From NCBI GenBank assembly GCA_019426215.1, contig CM033408.1:31971953-32035952 (forward strand): 64,000 nt of DNA. The letters run 5' to 3'. The notes below the pieces were generated by a model. It did not search any database, was not told the DNA's origin, and was given only the letters and a program-made list of their open reading frames with translations. Numbering within the stretch: position 1 is the stretch's first letter; each line of letters begins with the position of its first letter. The position numbers were made by a program, and so were the translations under genes. This document shows, piece after piece, positions 11,587-24,732 of the stretch. This stretch comes from Buddleja alternifolia. Its lineage: Eukaryota; Streptophyta; Magnoliopsida; Lamiales; Scrophulariaceae.

Positions 11587-12004
11587 TACATCTTGATGTA
11601 ACACACTAACACTCTCAGTGTACCATAAAATTATCCGTGCTCCACGTGCACAAGAATGTTATTATATGGGCTTCTAGAAGGTAGGAGGTTGGGTGCAAGG
11701 CAGAATTGCTAAAAAAATGAATGTGGTTGTAGTTGTATGTGGGCTTTGGTTTACCTTCCACTTCTCCTTTTTCCTTTTCCCCCAAATCTTATAGTGCAAG
11801 TTTAGGCATCAAAGTAGGGTTAGGTTTGGTAGAGTTGATTTACTTTTTTATTATTATACCCATGCCAATTTGCATGAATATAGTTTGTTACCCCCCACCC
11901 CCACCCCCACCCAGAAGAAATTATCAGTGAAAACAACTTGTGCTTATGAATGAGGATCCTTAAATCTGGCCATCCATTTGGCATATATCTATATATAGAG
12001 AGAG

Positions 12005-12649
12005 TAGGAATGACAATGAATCCGGGTATAACAAGTACCCGTCCCAAACGGGGTGGGTATGAGTCCAAAAAAATGGGTCCGAGTCCGGGTATTAAAATTC
12101 AAGACCCTGCCGGGTCCGAGGCGGGTAACAAGTCCAATCGATACCCGCCCCAGACCCGGACCCCTCCCGGTTAAAAAAATTATAATATTTTTTAATTTTA
12201 TATATCTAATTATTATTAAAACTTATTAGTATTTATAAATTGTATAAAAAAAAGTGTTATTTGCAATAGCAATTTACCTTACAACCTTAACTAGATAAAA
12301 AAAAAGTCAATTAATTAGAATCATAGGTCTAAACTCAAAACCCACTTCTCATTCTCTAGTAACAGATTACTTATAGTGGATGTGTTTACGTTGAATCATC
12401 GATTCGATATTATTGACTTATTTATTTGTTTTGAATGTATTTGTGAGAACAAAATAAGCAAAAAAAAAGTAAGAAAAAAATAAAAATCGACAGGGTCTAA
12501 CGGGTAGGACCCGGACTCGCCGGGTATCCGTTGGAGGCGGGGCGGGTAATGACCGGGTCTGGAGGCTGGTCCGAATATTGAAATTTCTTAATAGGGTGGG
12601 CCTTAAGTCCTGCTATACACGCCTCATACCAGCCCCATTGCCATCCATA
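12005..12649. mobile_element. hAT MITE, 645 bp, with 8-bp target duplication
   Basis: The element begins TAGGAATGACAATG and ends CATTGCCATCCATA, so terminal inverted repeats read TAGGAATGACAATG against TATGGATGGCAATG. It is flanked by AGAGAGAG on both sides (11997-12004 and 12650-12657), an 8-bp duplication expected for hAT. The subterminal regions carry many gggta/taccc words (xCCGGGTx), and the middle is AT-rich. No transposase is present, so it would depend on a source element in trans. Confidence 0.8.
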
Positions 12650-13616
12650 AGAGAGAGAGAAAAATGTCCAGGTGTGTAATATCATGTGTGTGTTTTACCT
12701 ACCTTCACACCTTTTTCCTACTGTCATGGTCTAAAGAGGCCTCCACCTCTTATGTTGAATAATGCCATCTTAAAGTCTCCTCTCCCATGCGCTCACTCGG
12801 GCAGTTTACTTCAATAAAAATAAAAAACAACAATAAATTGTCCAATGTTTTGCTTTCAAACATTGAATCAACAAGACCGAAATAAAAATAGTATACATAC
12901 TCTTCAATGACATAGAATGGCCCACAAAAAAGAAAAGAAGAAAAAGCAAAAACGATTTATTTCAAAGTTTCCGGTCACACACTAACAACTTGTAGAATTT
13001 ATTTCTTTGTATTCCATCTATCCCTATATTCTATGTTACACCTGGTGGATATATTCTGAATAGCTAAATGTACAACAAGTGTCATACGTTTATTTTATAT
13101 CCGTTGATTACAAAATCATGAAACAATTTTCATACATATATATAGTGTATATTCATCATGAGACAATTTTCACATGAGTTTTGAATTGATATTTGTAGGC
13201 TCATATATAAGATGTTACCCAATGGGGTAAACTCAAAGTGGGTAACATAAAATTTCCCGTACTCGGGATACCAATCAGTTAGATTAAGGAAGATAATTTA
13301 AAAGGATTGGCTACGGGGGAGATAATGGAAAAATGAAATAATAGATTACCTAAAGGTTTTAATGTACTGGGATTGGTTAAGCAACTCTAGGACATCTAAT
13401 AGAGTAGGCAAAATAATCTGAGATTGGTTAAGTGAGAGCCAACTCATAGCTCGTGGATATCATGTGCAGAATTAGGTACAGAACAAGACTGGTGGGGTTG
13501 TCCTGAAAATACTCTTACCTACTTCTTTTGTTAGTTCCCCTCCCATGTGAAATCCCACAACCTTGGGGAAATTAAGGTTGTGTCAAGTGACCTTATTTGG
13601 TGGAAAATTAAGGGAT
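12650..13616. other. Intergenic DNA, no gene seen
   Basis: No coding region was recognised. The part from about 13290 on (gattggttaagcaactctag and gattggttaagtgagagcc, about 70 bp apart) leads into the tandem array that follows and may be part of the same repeat. Confidence 0.35.
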
Positions 13617-14515
13617 GCGTCAACTGACCTTATTCGGTGGACAATGCGGTCAATTAATCCTATCTATTAAGACCCCAATTTAATTTGACGGAGTCAAGTT
13701 ATACTATTATATTTAAGTTAGGTCAATATTCTTTCCAAGTGTCAAAGAATCAGTTAGTGTGAAAATAACAAAACTTTTGTTATGAAATCCAGACCTAATG
13801 ATATGACAATCAAAGTTGTAGAGTATGTTTGACAGAGTGTCTGACAGGCTATGGGAGGTATATCATGGGGAATTATATGAAAGACGGAGGCTGATGGTCC
13901 CAGAGTGTAAAATTAAGGTCTATGTCAACTGACCTTATTCGGTGGATAATGCAGTTAATTGGTCCTATTTTAATGAGGTCCCAATTCAATTTGTTTGAGC
14001 CTAGTCATACTATTATATTTAAGTTGGTTCAATAATTTTTCCAAGTGTCGAAGAGTCAGTCAATATGTAAATAACAAAAACCTTTGTTATGAAATTCAAA
14101 CCTAATGATATAACAATCAAGGTTGTAAAGTATGTTTGACAGAGTGCGTAACGGGCTATGGAGAGGAATATCACGGAAAATTATATGGAAGACAGAGGCT
14201 GATGGTCTTAGAGTGTAAAATTAAGGTCTATGTCAACTGACGTTATTCGGTGGATAATGCGGTTAATTAATCCTTTTTAATAAGGTCCGGATTCAATTTG
14301 TTCGAGCCTAGTTATACTATTATATTTGAGTTAGTTCAATATTCTTTCCAGGTGTCGAAGACTCGGTTAGTATGAAAATAACAAAAACCTTTGTTGTGAA
14401 ATTCAGACCTAATGATATAACAATCAAGGTTGTAGAGTATATTTGACAAAGTGCGTGAAGGGCTATTGGGAATTATATGAAAGACGGAGGCTGACGGTCC
14501 TAGAGTGTATTTTCT
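13617..14515. repeat. Three tandem copies of a 0.3-kb repeat unit
   Basis: Three direct copies start with GTCAACTGACCTTATTCGGTGG-like words at about 13619, 13923 and 14229, a period of about 304-309 bp. Each copy contains the same ordered words: tactattatatttaagtt, ttccaagtgtc, ttgttatgaaat, cctaatgatat, gacagagtg and gacggaggctga. The third is shortened, missing the segment around 'gagaggaatatcac'. A fourth partial start lies at about 13587. There is no long open frame. It may be a small satellite array or repeats inside an old transposon. Confidence 0.85.
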
Positions 14516-15464
14516 TCGCGGGGACCACATAATACAAGTGCATTACTTTTCGATATTCTTGGTAGGGGTTCACTGAAACCTGATGTGGACCAAAACTTCC
14601 TACTATCGGTTAAGAACATGACCCAAAGAGGAATCCTAGAGACAAGAAATATTACCACGCAGCCAATTTGCATGCTGCTCCAACTTCTGGAATTGGTTTG
14701 GTTTCACAACAACATGAAAATCAGGTTATAATATGATGTCCAAACCTGCAGCAGAGCAAAAGACAATTATATATAATCATAAACTTTTAGGCGGAAACCC
14801 ACAGTTCAATTATTTGCACGAGGGAAGAGTATAAATTAATATGCTGTAAGAGAAACTCAATACTATAGGCTGTCCATGATCCCCATGTTATCTAACTTGG
14901 ATCAGTATTAAAACAAGCAAACATCTTTTAACATTTGACCCCACTCTTGTTCCTCCAAACCTGAACTGGATTTGCTTAAATAAGAATATGTATGAAAGTG
15001 TGTGTGGAAGGAAGAGTTATCAATCATAGACCAACCTAAATTCCATTCTATCGCCCCGCAATATAATATTAACTCCAACATGGGCCAACAAGTTCATGTA
15101 ATTTTCTACTAATTCATATAGTTTGGTATACTGTATACGGTAGGTGTTCTATTGAACACAAATCGATGAACCTTCTTGATTAGCATCGAACCAAACTAAT
15201 GTCTGAGAGTGTTCTTATCTGTTTCGTCTTTTGTCGGAATTCATACAAACGTTCAGAATCACCACTGGAGCAGCAAGAGCATGAAAGGAAATTCCCTCGG
15301 AAAAAAAAAATACATGTGTGTGTGCATATATTGTGATTGGGTCGGTAACATTAAATCATGAGTGACAAATCGTCATATATAATAATCAGCAATCAACCTT
15401 TAACAGCTAGTAATAACATATACTCAACTGATAACTGCTATGAAAGTAGGACAAAGAACCACAC
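14516..15464. other. Intergenic DNA, no gene seen
   Basis: No gene or bounded repeat was identified on either strand. This could be the 3' side of the uncertain minus-strand transcript described at 15.8-17.6 kb, but nothing demonstrates it. Confidence 0.3.
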
Positions 15465-15533
15465 GCTCATGGGATTCAAATCCAAGACCTCGTAGCCTTT
15501 GGGCCTCAGCCTTGTCAATTGAGCTAGGCCTCA
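15465..15533 (-). repeat. tRNA-like sequence (SINE head or tRNA relic)
   Basis: On the minus strand, TAGCTCAATTG (at about 15515-15525) matches an A box. GGATTTGAATCCC (about 15471-15483) matches a B box with one deviation from GGTTCGANTCC. The spacing of roughly 35-45 bp is right for a polymerase III internal promoter. It does not fold as a clean tRNA (no complete acceptor stem was seen), so it is better called a SINE head or decayed tRNA-derived repeat than a tRNA gene. Confidence 0.45.
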
Positions 15534-15770
15534 TCTGCAGAAAGAAATACATGTATAAGTTGCACGTAGTCGTAATATACTTCATCTTCGTTTTAAGCAT
15601 AAGATGTTACTTTTGCATCTCAAGAAAATTTGCCAATAAGATACACTTTTAAGCAGAAGATGTACTTTTAGTTAGAACAAACTGTCATCATGCCAATAAG
15701 AAAACTTGCCAATAGACTGAAATTGAAGTTCGCTAAATCATTTTCTAAAACACGGATAGAATCACAGTAC

Positions 15771-17397
15771 CTTTCTACCACGAGGAAAATTAATTGTGGG
15801 GACGCTGGCGACCTCAGCTACAAGAACATATATGTAGAACTGTTTTGTTAGTACGAAACCGTTTGCTCTTCGTTTATCCATCCCTAGGAACCTTTTTTTC
15901 CGAACAACGTGTTTGTAAAAACAGTTTGCTCTATCCATCCATATGCCACTGACATCTAATAAGAACAGTAGGCCTGCTAAATTTATCCCCTTTCCTGACC
16001 AGCTTAAAGTTTACACTTGACTTAGTTCGAGTAACATCACCTCGACAAGCAAACACATGTATCAGAAGAACCAGAGGTTCGAAGGCTCGGGTTGGTCAAG
16101 CGAACTGATTCATTTAATTCTTCGCTTAGTCTTAGCAGCGCACAGTAGAGGGGAACAAGCATTCCCTTTCTGACAAAACCTTGCGTCTTGCCGCTGGGTA
16201 AAGGCAATAGGAGTGAACCGACACAAATACCCAATGTGGAGGTCGAAAGATGTCTATATTGCTAACCTTCACACAATACAATGATTAATCAACATCTTAA
16301 ATTTGCGCTGTTTAATTCACTAGGCCATTTGACACAGTGAAGCATTCTCCTGTTGTCATTGTGCTCAACAACAGCCAGTGAAGCCCCCAAACTTTACGAT
16401 CGAATGTACCTGATATACATGTGCATATGTAATTTTCGACATTTAGACTTCACTTTTCTGCAATCAGACACCAACTAACAGTTCAAAATTCTACACAGAT
16501 GCCCTCTTTCAAGTGATATAACGTATAGCATACGTTAAAATCAAGCCTGAATGCAAGACTGCCACCAAAAGAAACTCTGCTCCAATTATCGATCAACAAA
16601 AGCAAAGTCATTGATTGTCAATTTATAATCCTAAAGTACACAACAGATTAGGATTATATAGGCAGCCACAAATGTGAAGTCAGTATTCAGTCAAACAAAT
16701 ACTCACATTAGTCAATGATAGTTACTCCAACTCAGGAGAGTAGTAAAACTGCACCAGATGGGTGCATAGCTTATGCATGTCAACCACTTGGTTTTTTTCC
16801 TTCTCTGTTTTTGTTTTGTTCGGTTGCGCAGGGGAATGAGGCAAGCTCTATCCTTCTTCATTAAGCAATTCTTCGAACATGCGTTGGCGAGTGCAAACGT
16901 GACCGGCCTTGGCAAGTGCATCAAGCATCGGCACATGCATCTGAGCCATTAAAGTATGTTAACAGTAAGACAAGCTAAATTTTGTCGCCACACCAAAAAG
17001 TAAAATCCTAAGAACAACAATCAAACAAACAATCTGATCAATCAATATAAGTTACAGAAGGCAACAAACTTTCAGAAGTCCATTCTAGATTACACAACAG
17101 AGAAATAAGTAGAAAAGGAAATACGCGAAAAGTCGCAAACTCACAGTTTAACCAAAAGAATTAGTGATAGTATTTCAAGCTATGTCACTGGTACTATTGC
17201 AATGGATATTTTGAAAAACTCGAACTAACAATAACGTAAAGGATTCAAAACTCCAACAAATTCAGGTACTAATGCCAATCTTTTTCATCTTTATGAAAGC
17301 AGCAGATCGTCATAGCTTAGGGACTTCAATCAAACAAATAGTTCATTAATCAGTAACAGTACTTCAAGTATTTCGAGTAGCACAAGTTTGATCAACT

Positions 17398-17435
<38 letters not shown>

Positions 17436-17590
17436 TATATATATCACAGTACCAATACATACAAAGATACAATAACTACACACGAAATTCAGTAATTAGA
17501 GAGAGATTAATATGCAAAATCAACGGTGGGAGCAAAATAATCAAACCACAAAAATGGAGAGCGATTTTCAAGCTCTCTGATTGGCGCCAT
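15771..17590 (-). other. Possible small-exon gene or decayed gene, unrecognised
   Basis: On the minus strand an ATG at 17590 has a good context (CCGCAATGGCG), and a TATA-like ATATATAT lies about 70 bp upstream. It opens a 27-codon frame (MAPIRELENRSPFLWFDYF...). At 16936-16844 a second frame follows a CAG acceptor and reads MHVPMLDALAKAGHV...FEELLNEEG before a stop. If spliced at ACC|GTTGAT it would give about 53 residues. A third exon-like piece, 15827-15772, reads EVASVPTINFPRGRK between an AG acceptor and a GT donor. I do not recognise the protein. The weak donor and early stops make a non-coding or broken gene equally possible. Confidence 0.3.
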
Positions 17591-18478
17591 TGCGGAAACT
17601 CGAGGGAGAATTTTCCGGAGATTGGGATATTTTTGAATTTTCACTAGCCGGCCTCAATATATATGAGTAAGGAAATGACAAAAAAGGACTGAATAGTGAA
17701 CAGTGCCTGTAGAATTCTCTTTTTTTCAATTTTTATTTTTTTTATTAATTTTCTTTTGGCTCATTTCGATTTTTTTTATTTTTTCAAAATTCTAGACAAA
17801 GGGATACTGACTCGACAAATCCGATCGGTAATTTTTAATCATGAGCTTAGGATTAAATCGATACCTCCCTCGTGAAATTGAAAGTTGGTATAAGTAGAAT
17901 AACAAGCATTGGGTTGCTCATTTCGAAACTTGAAGGAGGAATTACAGTGGTTGGACTTGGGCCTTCCACTTGTTTTAGTACCTTACATCTAAAATTAAAT
18001 AACAAGATTTTACTCTACATTTGGCTCCAATTTTTTATAATAAAATTATTTGTTTAGATACTACACTCGATTATTCAAATATTTTGTCATAATTCAATCT
18101 CCACAAAAAACTAATAAATTTTATTTGATAAAATTCGAACTTTTACTTTCTCTTGATGAAAATATGAAGTAAAAAATAAGTAATCAACTGATAAATATGC
18201 AGGAAAATATAATACCAAAAAGACCAAATCCAATAATATAAAAACAAAATGAGGAATCCCTCGAAATATTCACCAGGAGGAGCAAATGGCATATTCTGTT
18301 AAAAGCAGAAAACTGGGACTGGAAAAGACTGTACAAGACATACATGTTGTTACACACAAAACATGCTCGAAATTTTTTGCCATTACACATCTATTCTATC
18401 AAGCTCGAAATGGTGTTTACAAAGTTTCTTTTCTTTATTGTTTTTTCCTCAAGAAAGGAACAAAAGAGATGGTTGAGA
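17591..18478. other. Intergenic DNA between uncertain transcript and synaptotagmin gene
   Basis: No gene was recognised. It includes the 3' flank of the synaptotagmin gene (below 18479). A dispersed repeat at about 17790-17880 shares the tctagac...gacaaatccgatcgg phrase with the copy at about 870-920. Confidence 0.35.
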
Positions 18479-21400
18479 TCAAGATGTTTGCCACTGCAGC
18501 TCGATTTGGATCCGGCCATTCTTCGAGTCGATAAGATGGAACTTCTCGTTTATCCTTCTATTACTGACTACGTCAGCTAGGCTGATATCGATGTAGCCCA
18601 AGGTTTCCTGATTGTGAACAATAAAACCATATACTATCATTATAAAAATTATTTGAAAAAAAGCAGCGGAAAGTATCAGCCCAACCAATCTCACAAACTT
18701 AAGCACTTAATATGCAATATACATGTGCAAGACATATAGATATGCCCCATTAGTATAAATACGCGTGATTCTAAGACTCGTCTCAGGATCCCAGTCGCGA
18801 CTTGCGATACAGACACAATCGTTTGTAACTAATGGGCCCCATGTGATCGATCGCAAGACTCAACGAGTCACCCTTTTAGACAAATGTTATGTTAGGAATA
18901 ATGATGTGCACACCACAAGCCTGAGATTCTTCAAATTACTACGACATCCCCAAGCCTGACAACTAGATAAAAACGGGTGAAATTGTAATTTGTGTTTACT
19001 GATAGGGGGTGAAATTGTGATATGTTTTTGCTGACTAGATAAGTTTCGGTAATTCTCAAACCGCGGGATATTCATCATAATCAGAGTCTCAGCAGGGTGG
19101 TGTCTGTGTAATATACCCTATAAGTTAAGCTTTGGGACAGGAATTTGGCAATGGTCCATTGTCAATGTAGTTAGCTAAATAAATTGCATTCCATTTGAAA
19201 CTCTAACGATGAAAGCCCAAACATTTACAGCAGGAGAAGAATGCTTCATCCAAAACAAAACATTTTCAATTTCCTTTTCCTTATCAAAATTCAAGAACCA
19301 AACACAGCCTAAAGGTGAAAAGGTTGCTTCCTCGTCTTGCCTAACACTGCCTCATTAGCAATTTATCGATTTAAAATCACTGCATGCTAATGAAAGAAAG
19401 GTGCCTGAAATACCTTAGGATGCAGCAGGCCAATTCTGGTCGAGGTGCTAAGTACCTCCACGTGCAGCCTGTCTTTCACAGGCGGTTCTTCCAACATGAA
19501 TGTGAATTCCTCTTCCCACCTTGGATCTCTATTCTTCTTCAGTTGCTGGATTAACAGATGAAAACATTCAACAGCTAAATCTGATAGATATACACTACTA
19601 ATCCCCACTTGACGTAGCTATTAGAAAAAAAATAATTATTCAACATGATTTCGCTTGATGTATTTATTTAAGGAACTTGCATTACATCTGCAAGGTGTTA
19701 CTAATCGATATCACATCTTTATGATAAGGATCTAGCTCTCAATTTATGTTTTGAGCAGCATATTTTTGTTGTATTAAAAACTGAGCATGAGAAGGTAAAC
19801 AGTTTGGCCGTTAGCACTTGATTCTCACAGTATCTAAAAGGATTTAGTATCAATAATAAATTACTCCGCACAGAGTGCCTATAAAGAGTGTGTCAAAAGA
19901 AACCTATTTCAGCATATATACTGAACAAGAACTCATGTATGGGTGGGGTTGTCAACCGTTTACACATGATCGTGTTAGCATTTCACTTTAAGACTTCTTC
20001 ATATTCTCATCTAATGGATCACAATCCCACTTGGGTACTACCCAAGTGGCTAAAATGAAATTTCCCCAAAAAGTGTGTTAGAGAACAAAAATTTTTTGCA
20101 CACCTTAGTTTTTCGCTCCTCTCCTTTAAAATTGATACGGACATATGGGTTAGTGTGGTGCTTGCCCTCGACATCTTCAGCTTCATGCACTGTAACCACT
20201 AGTACACCCCCACCAGCTGGCGTGCCTTCAGGAGCTTTTTGTACCTCACCTGGATTTTCAGAATCTTTTGGCAGATCTTCCTCCTTGAAAGGTTTGTATG
20301 TCAACTCAACCTCAATCTGCCCACGCATCTTATCATTTTGATTATCATTGGGATCCATGTTCTTGAGAAGATCTAGCATCATAACTTTTGGTTCATCGGG
20401 GGGTAGTTCTTTTAAAGGAACTACATTCATACCCATCTTATCATGTTTGCCAACCTGAATTAAAAATTTAAGAAGATAAAACAAGGAGGGTTAAGTTCTG
20501 CAGAGATAATTATGTATGTTTACCTCTTTGAGTAATCTATCAGAAAAAAATTTCAAGGAATATGTATTACGGGTATTTGTGTTAAAAATGATGTAATGTT
20601 GGTTGTGTTTGTCTATGATTCCACAAAATGGTTGGAAGTAGTAAAATATGTCAAATGAAATGTTGACTTATGGATCTACGATGGTAAAATGATCGAGTTA
20701 GTCACTTCGGTAATGAATATAAAAATAGTGAAGACTGTGAAGTAAGAAAGAGAAAAGAACGAATAGTTAGGATGGGTTATTATTAATGAGTGATAATATG
20801 ATAGATGTATTGATTGAAATGTAGTTATAAAAGGGAATGAAAAAGTAAAATTGAAGACAAGGTGTTTTTAGTTGAAATGGTTTGTAGTCGTAACTTTCTG
20901 AAAAGTGTGATGCAGAAAAAACAGAAAACAGAAAATGGTATTCAAAAACATAAACAAACATGCCTCAGGTATCAGCGACAATATTTCTAACATGCAACTG
21001 CAAATGTATATATACCTGCTCCCAATCATACACAATAAGTTCTAAAGCTTGTGTTTCCGGATCTTTTACAACTATGCTGAATTCTTCATTCCACTCAGGG
21101 TTCAAATTCTTATGCTTCACAGTAGTTTTCTTTGATGGAGCCTTTGTTTCAGTAAGCTTCAATTTCACATAAGGATCTGAAGCACCTAACAAGTCTTTCT
21201 TCCTCAGCTTCATTGCCCGTAAAACCTTCACGTGGAGAATTCCAACAGGCTTCTTCATAGCTCTGAAGTTTCACAGTGTGTCAATAGACCGCAGGTAAGA
21301 CATTACTGAAGGCAAGACTATATATAATTTTTTTACTCCCTCCTATACAAAAGATATCTCGGTTCTAATTTTATTTGTCCTATAGTATTTGTCTATTACT

Positions 21401-24400
21401 GCAAATTAGTGAAGTCTTCCATTTAAATGTATATTACGCCATATCATTGAGATTTAATATGATACAAAATAAATAGTTTTTACTCAACTTCTTACAGGTT
21501 TTACATTTTTAACAACTGAAGGGTGATTATAGAAGCAAGCGGCAAAGTTGACTTTTTTTATTTCTTCTAGAAATCAAACATGCCATCCTTTATGGCAGAG
21601 GAAGTAATACATATGAGAGATACATACTTCGCTGGATCCAGAATTTGCACTTCAAGGGTTTTAGGCCACAAATACATGTTAGCAACTTGATCTTTGATAA
21701 GCTCCTGCAGGATTTTCTCGGCGAAAAAAAAGAAAATATTATGATCAGAAACTGGAAATTTATAATACAACCTGCAACGATGGAACCTTCATAGAGTACA
21801 GCTATGAGCTATATGCGCGATCGCTATGAATAACAAGAAAATGCAGAACAAAATCTTAACTTGAACAAACGTTTCCATATGATCAGCAACATATATCTGA
21901 AATCTAGTGAATAATTCCATAAATCACACAGTTTTAAAGACGAGATAACAGAAAACAACCACTTAAAGAGATGATGTAAAGGATCTTTACCTGTGCAAAC
22001 CTGTAAAGGCCAGGAATTGACATGAGATCAGCCCCAAGAAGCTTCAGTCCGAAGTCAACATGTGGCTGCAAAGCAAAGACAGCATAGAACGCGGGATTAT
22101 TAATAAACACAAATATATGGACAACTTAGAATGTTCTGAGCACATCAAACCATAGAGGCACCTCAACAAACTAGGAGTAAAATCAAAGAGGTTCCAAATA
22201 AAACCAACAGCTTCATCTCCCTAACATTTCAAACGGGCTAAAAGCATTCCGATTGGTATATAAATGAATTCAACAGCAACTGTTACAACTTTTTGACCTA
22301 GCCAACATTTGTTTATGTTTTTAGAATATCGTTGGAATTTGTAAAATGTGTCAAATCAAGAATGGTCAGTTGATGTATGATGAATTTAATGATTGTAAAG
22401 TGAGAGAGAGTGAGAGAGAGAGAAATTGTAAAATAAATGAATATTGATTGATGATTGTATGAAACGATGGATGTGGTGATTGATAGATAACTATATTCGA
22501 GAATGTGAAAGTGAATTTGAATAAGGAGTATTTGGTTGAAAATAGTTTGTAATATGGATTTTTAGGATTTTGTGATCCAAAATACTGAATACATGATTTG
22601 AAAACATAAACAAACAAGGCCTAAGAATCTCATTTTTTTTCAGTTTTAAAAATACCATCACCAACCTTCTCCATGAGAGAGACAAAGATATTGGCAAAAC
22701 ACGGAAAACTGGGAACCAGAGGCTTTAGGGTGATACGTGGTTGAGCAAAGACCTGCAGATCTACTACCTGGCCATACAAAAAAAATACAAACTTATTTTT
22801 TTAAATAAGATCAGTTCATGAGTAGAATATATTCAATGTCTGATAATAAAATATAGGAGCTACACTATCCTTAAAAGCATTTAAATGTTACGCAACCTGA
22901 ACTGTCGCTTTTAGTCCATATGCTTTCACAGCAACTGTGACATTAGGATTTGCCGCCCATTTCAAAGCAGGTTCCATAATCAACTCCTTTTCTTCAGTGA
23001 GATAGACCTTCATGCCTGCCATGAAAAAATTGACAGTTCTCTTCAAGGCTCATAAGAAATAATTATTAATTCAGATAAATGCAAAATATGCACCATAAAA
23101 TGGCATATGTATTAAACACCATAGTTCTAGAAATGCTAAAATATAACCACAGCCAAATAGAAATTCAGATAAACTAATAGCAATCACTTCACTAACCTTG
23201 AAAAGTAGGTGGCAGAGATCCTAGAGTTAGCGATTCGAATTCAACAGATTCAATTTTATATTTTGGAATTTGCTCTGCAATAATTGGTTTAGCAATATTT
23301 TTTGCGGTCTTGCAAATTGCCTGCAGAAACATAAGAAGTGGACGCAGAAAGGCTGAGGGAAATAGATATCTTATAAACAAGGCAAATAATGCAAAACAAT
23401 GTAGGATGATAAACCTATACCTTGTCCAGGTACGGCCACATAACCTCAAGGAACTTGTTAAGCCAGTCAACCTTTGTTCAACAGAGAAAATAACATGGAA
23501 ATAAAAGAAATTAGATAGCAAAGTCAATAAGTTGAAAAAGGAATGCAACAGAAGTGATTTAAGTTACCATTCAAATGCTACAGAAGTGATAAGTTCCCAA
23601 CAACTTACACGATCATAATCCGGATTTTTCACCCAAAGCGGTATTTCAGGAAGTAGTTGCTGCAAACTCTGAGAATCGTGCTCGACCAAAGGACGAATAT
23701 CAGGGTCCTGATTCAAGAACAAAAAATAAGAATATAGTAAGAACCTAATATAGCATACATGAACTACTAATTAATTGCTTGATCCATTTAAACTGTGATA
23801 ACAATAAAGATGAAAGATCTTCAAAACTACAAATAAAATAAAAGACGCAATTGAAATTTAAAATAATGATGCCAAGACCATCAAACTCAGACAATAAAAC
23901 AAAAAAGGTACGCCAGACCGAGATGCTAAGAGACACTGGCATAACCATTGTCTATCATTCTGCAATTTAGGCCGGATATATGACTGCATTGTATTTGTTG
24001 ATTCCAAAAAATTAAAGCACGACCCTAGGATCGCTGCAATTTCAAAAGAACGGTCAAATGTAATTCTAATCATTGATTACTTAACGACTATGAAAAGAGC
24101 ATAAATGATCCGGATATAGGAAAATCCCAGTAACCTTTATCGACTTTGCCATTGTCGAACACCAAAGCACCGTTACTATTCATTGCTGATATTACCTAGT
24201 TTTAAATTAAGAATTCGTCTCTATAATTCATTCTCTGCACGATTATCAATATCACCGCAGTATTCAATGCTGATATGCAAAGGCCATTCCAAGCATTTCA
24301 TATTTTGTGAATTACTACATATTCCCATTCTCATGTTCTGCCACGGACTACATATGTGTGATATAGCATAATTTCGCTAGTTCGAGTCCATTCCAAGATC

Positions 24401-24732
24401 ACGAAAAAAGTTCAACTATACCACTAACAAACGCCAACCCAACGGCAACTTCCCAATCAAAAAATCAATCTCATTCTTCGCAAGCAAGCACGTAAATAGC
24501 AAAACCACAGAAAATCATAGTATCTTCTCGACTAAATTGATTAAAGAAATGATCAATATACACATTAGTAATACATATATATACAAATCCGCGATGTTAG
24601 AGGAGTTGAACGAGTGGACACCTTGACATCGCAGGGCTGAAAGTAGATGAACAAATAATAACCGACCACCAGACCAGTAGAAAGGCCAACTCCGAATCCA
24701 CAAAACCCCAATATTGTGCTGAAAAACCCCAT
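18479..24732 (-). CDS. SYT1: Synaptotagmin-1-like protein (SMP and two C2 domains)
   Basis: Twelve exons join in frame to 538 aa: 24732-24622, 23707-23609, 23471-23421, 23320-23197, 23015-22897, 22767-22666, 22065-21991, 21704-21628, 21262-21016, 20454-20104, 19545-19414 and 18607-18479. The start MGFFSTILGFCGFGVG is followed by one N-terminal membrane anchor (about 5-32). An SMP lipid-transfer domain spans about 68-250 (CKTAKNIAKPII, KYKIESVEFESLTLGSLPP), then C2A about 257-360 and C2B about 420-520. C2A keeps acidic loop residues (KKDLLGASDPYV, VYDWEQ). C2B has Asn in place of one loop Asp (EGKHHTNPYV), so Ca2+ binding there may be weak. Arabidopsis SYT1 is 541 aa and tethers ER to plasma membrane, supporting membrane repair, freezing tolerance and movement of some viruses. 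Introns 6 and 9 hold related MITEs. Confidence 0.95.
20575..20962. mobile_element. MITE copy 1 in a synaptotagmin intron
   Basis: It lies in the intron between exons 9 and 10. One end reads TGTGTTTGTCTATG and the other AAAAACATAAACAAACA, forming inverted ends. Internal words (aatatgtcaaatgaa, gataatatgatagatgta, tttagttgaaatggtttgtag) recur in the same order in the copy at 22296. The end lies only about 50 bp from exon 9. The exact target duplication could not be read. Confidence 0.6.
22296..22622. mobile_element. MITE copy 2 in a synaptotagmin intron
   Basis: It lies in the intron between exons 6 and 7, with ends ATTTGTTTATGTTTTTAG and AAAACATAAACAAACA. It shares most of its interior order with the copy at 20575 (aaaatgtgtcaaatcaa, gttgaaaatagtttgtaat). 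A GA-rich run (22401-22422) is specific to this copy. It probably belongs to an hAT or similar family. Borders are approximate. Confidence 0.6.

Noticed and set aside
15440..15652. tRNA gene on the minus strand.
   Set aside because: A and B boxes are present, but no full cloverleaf with acceptor stem could be drawn, so it is listed only as tRNA-like.
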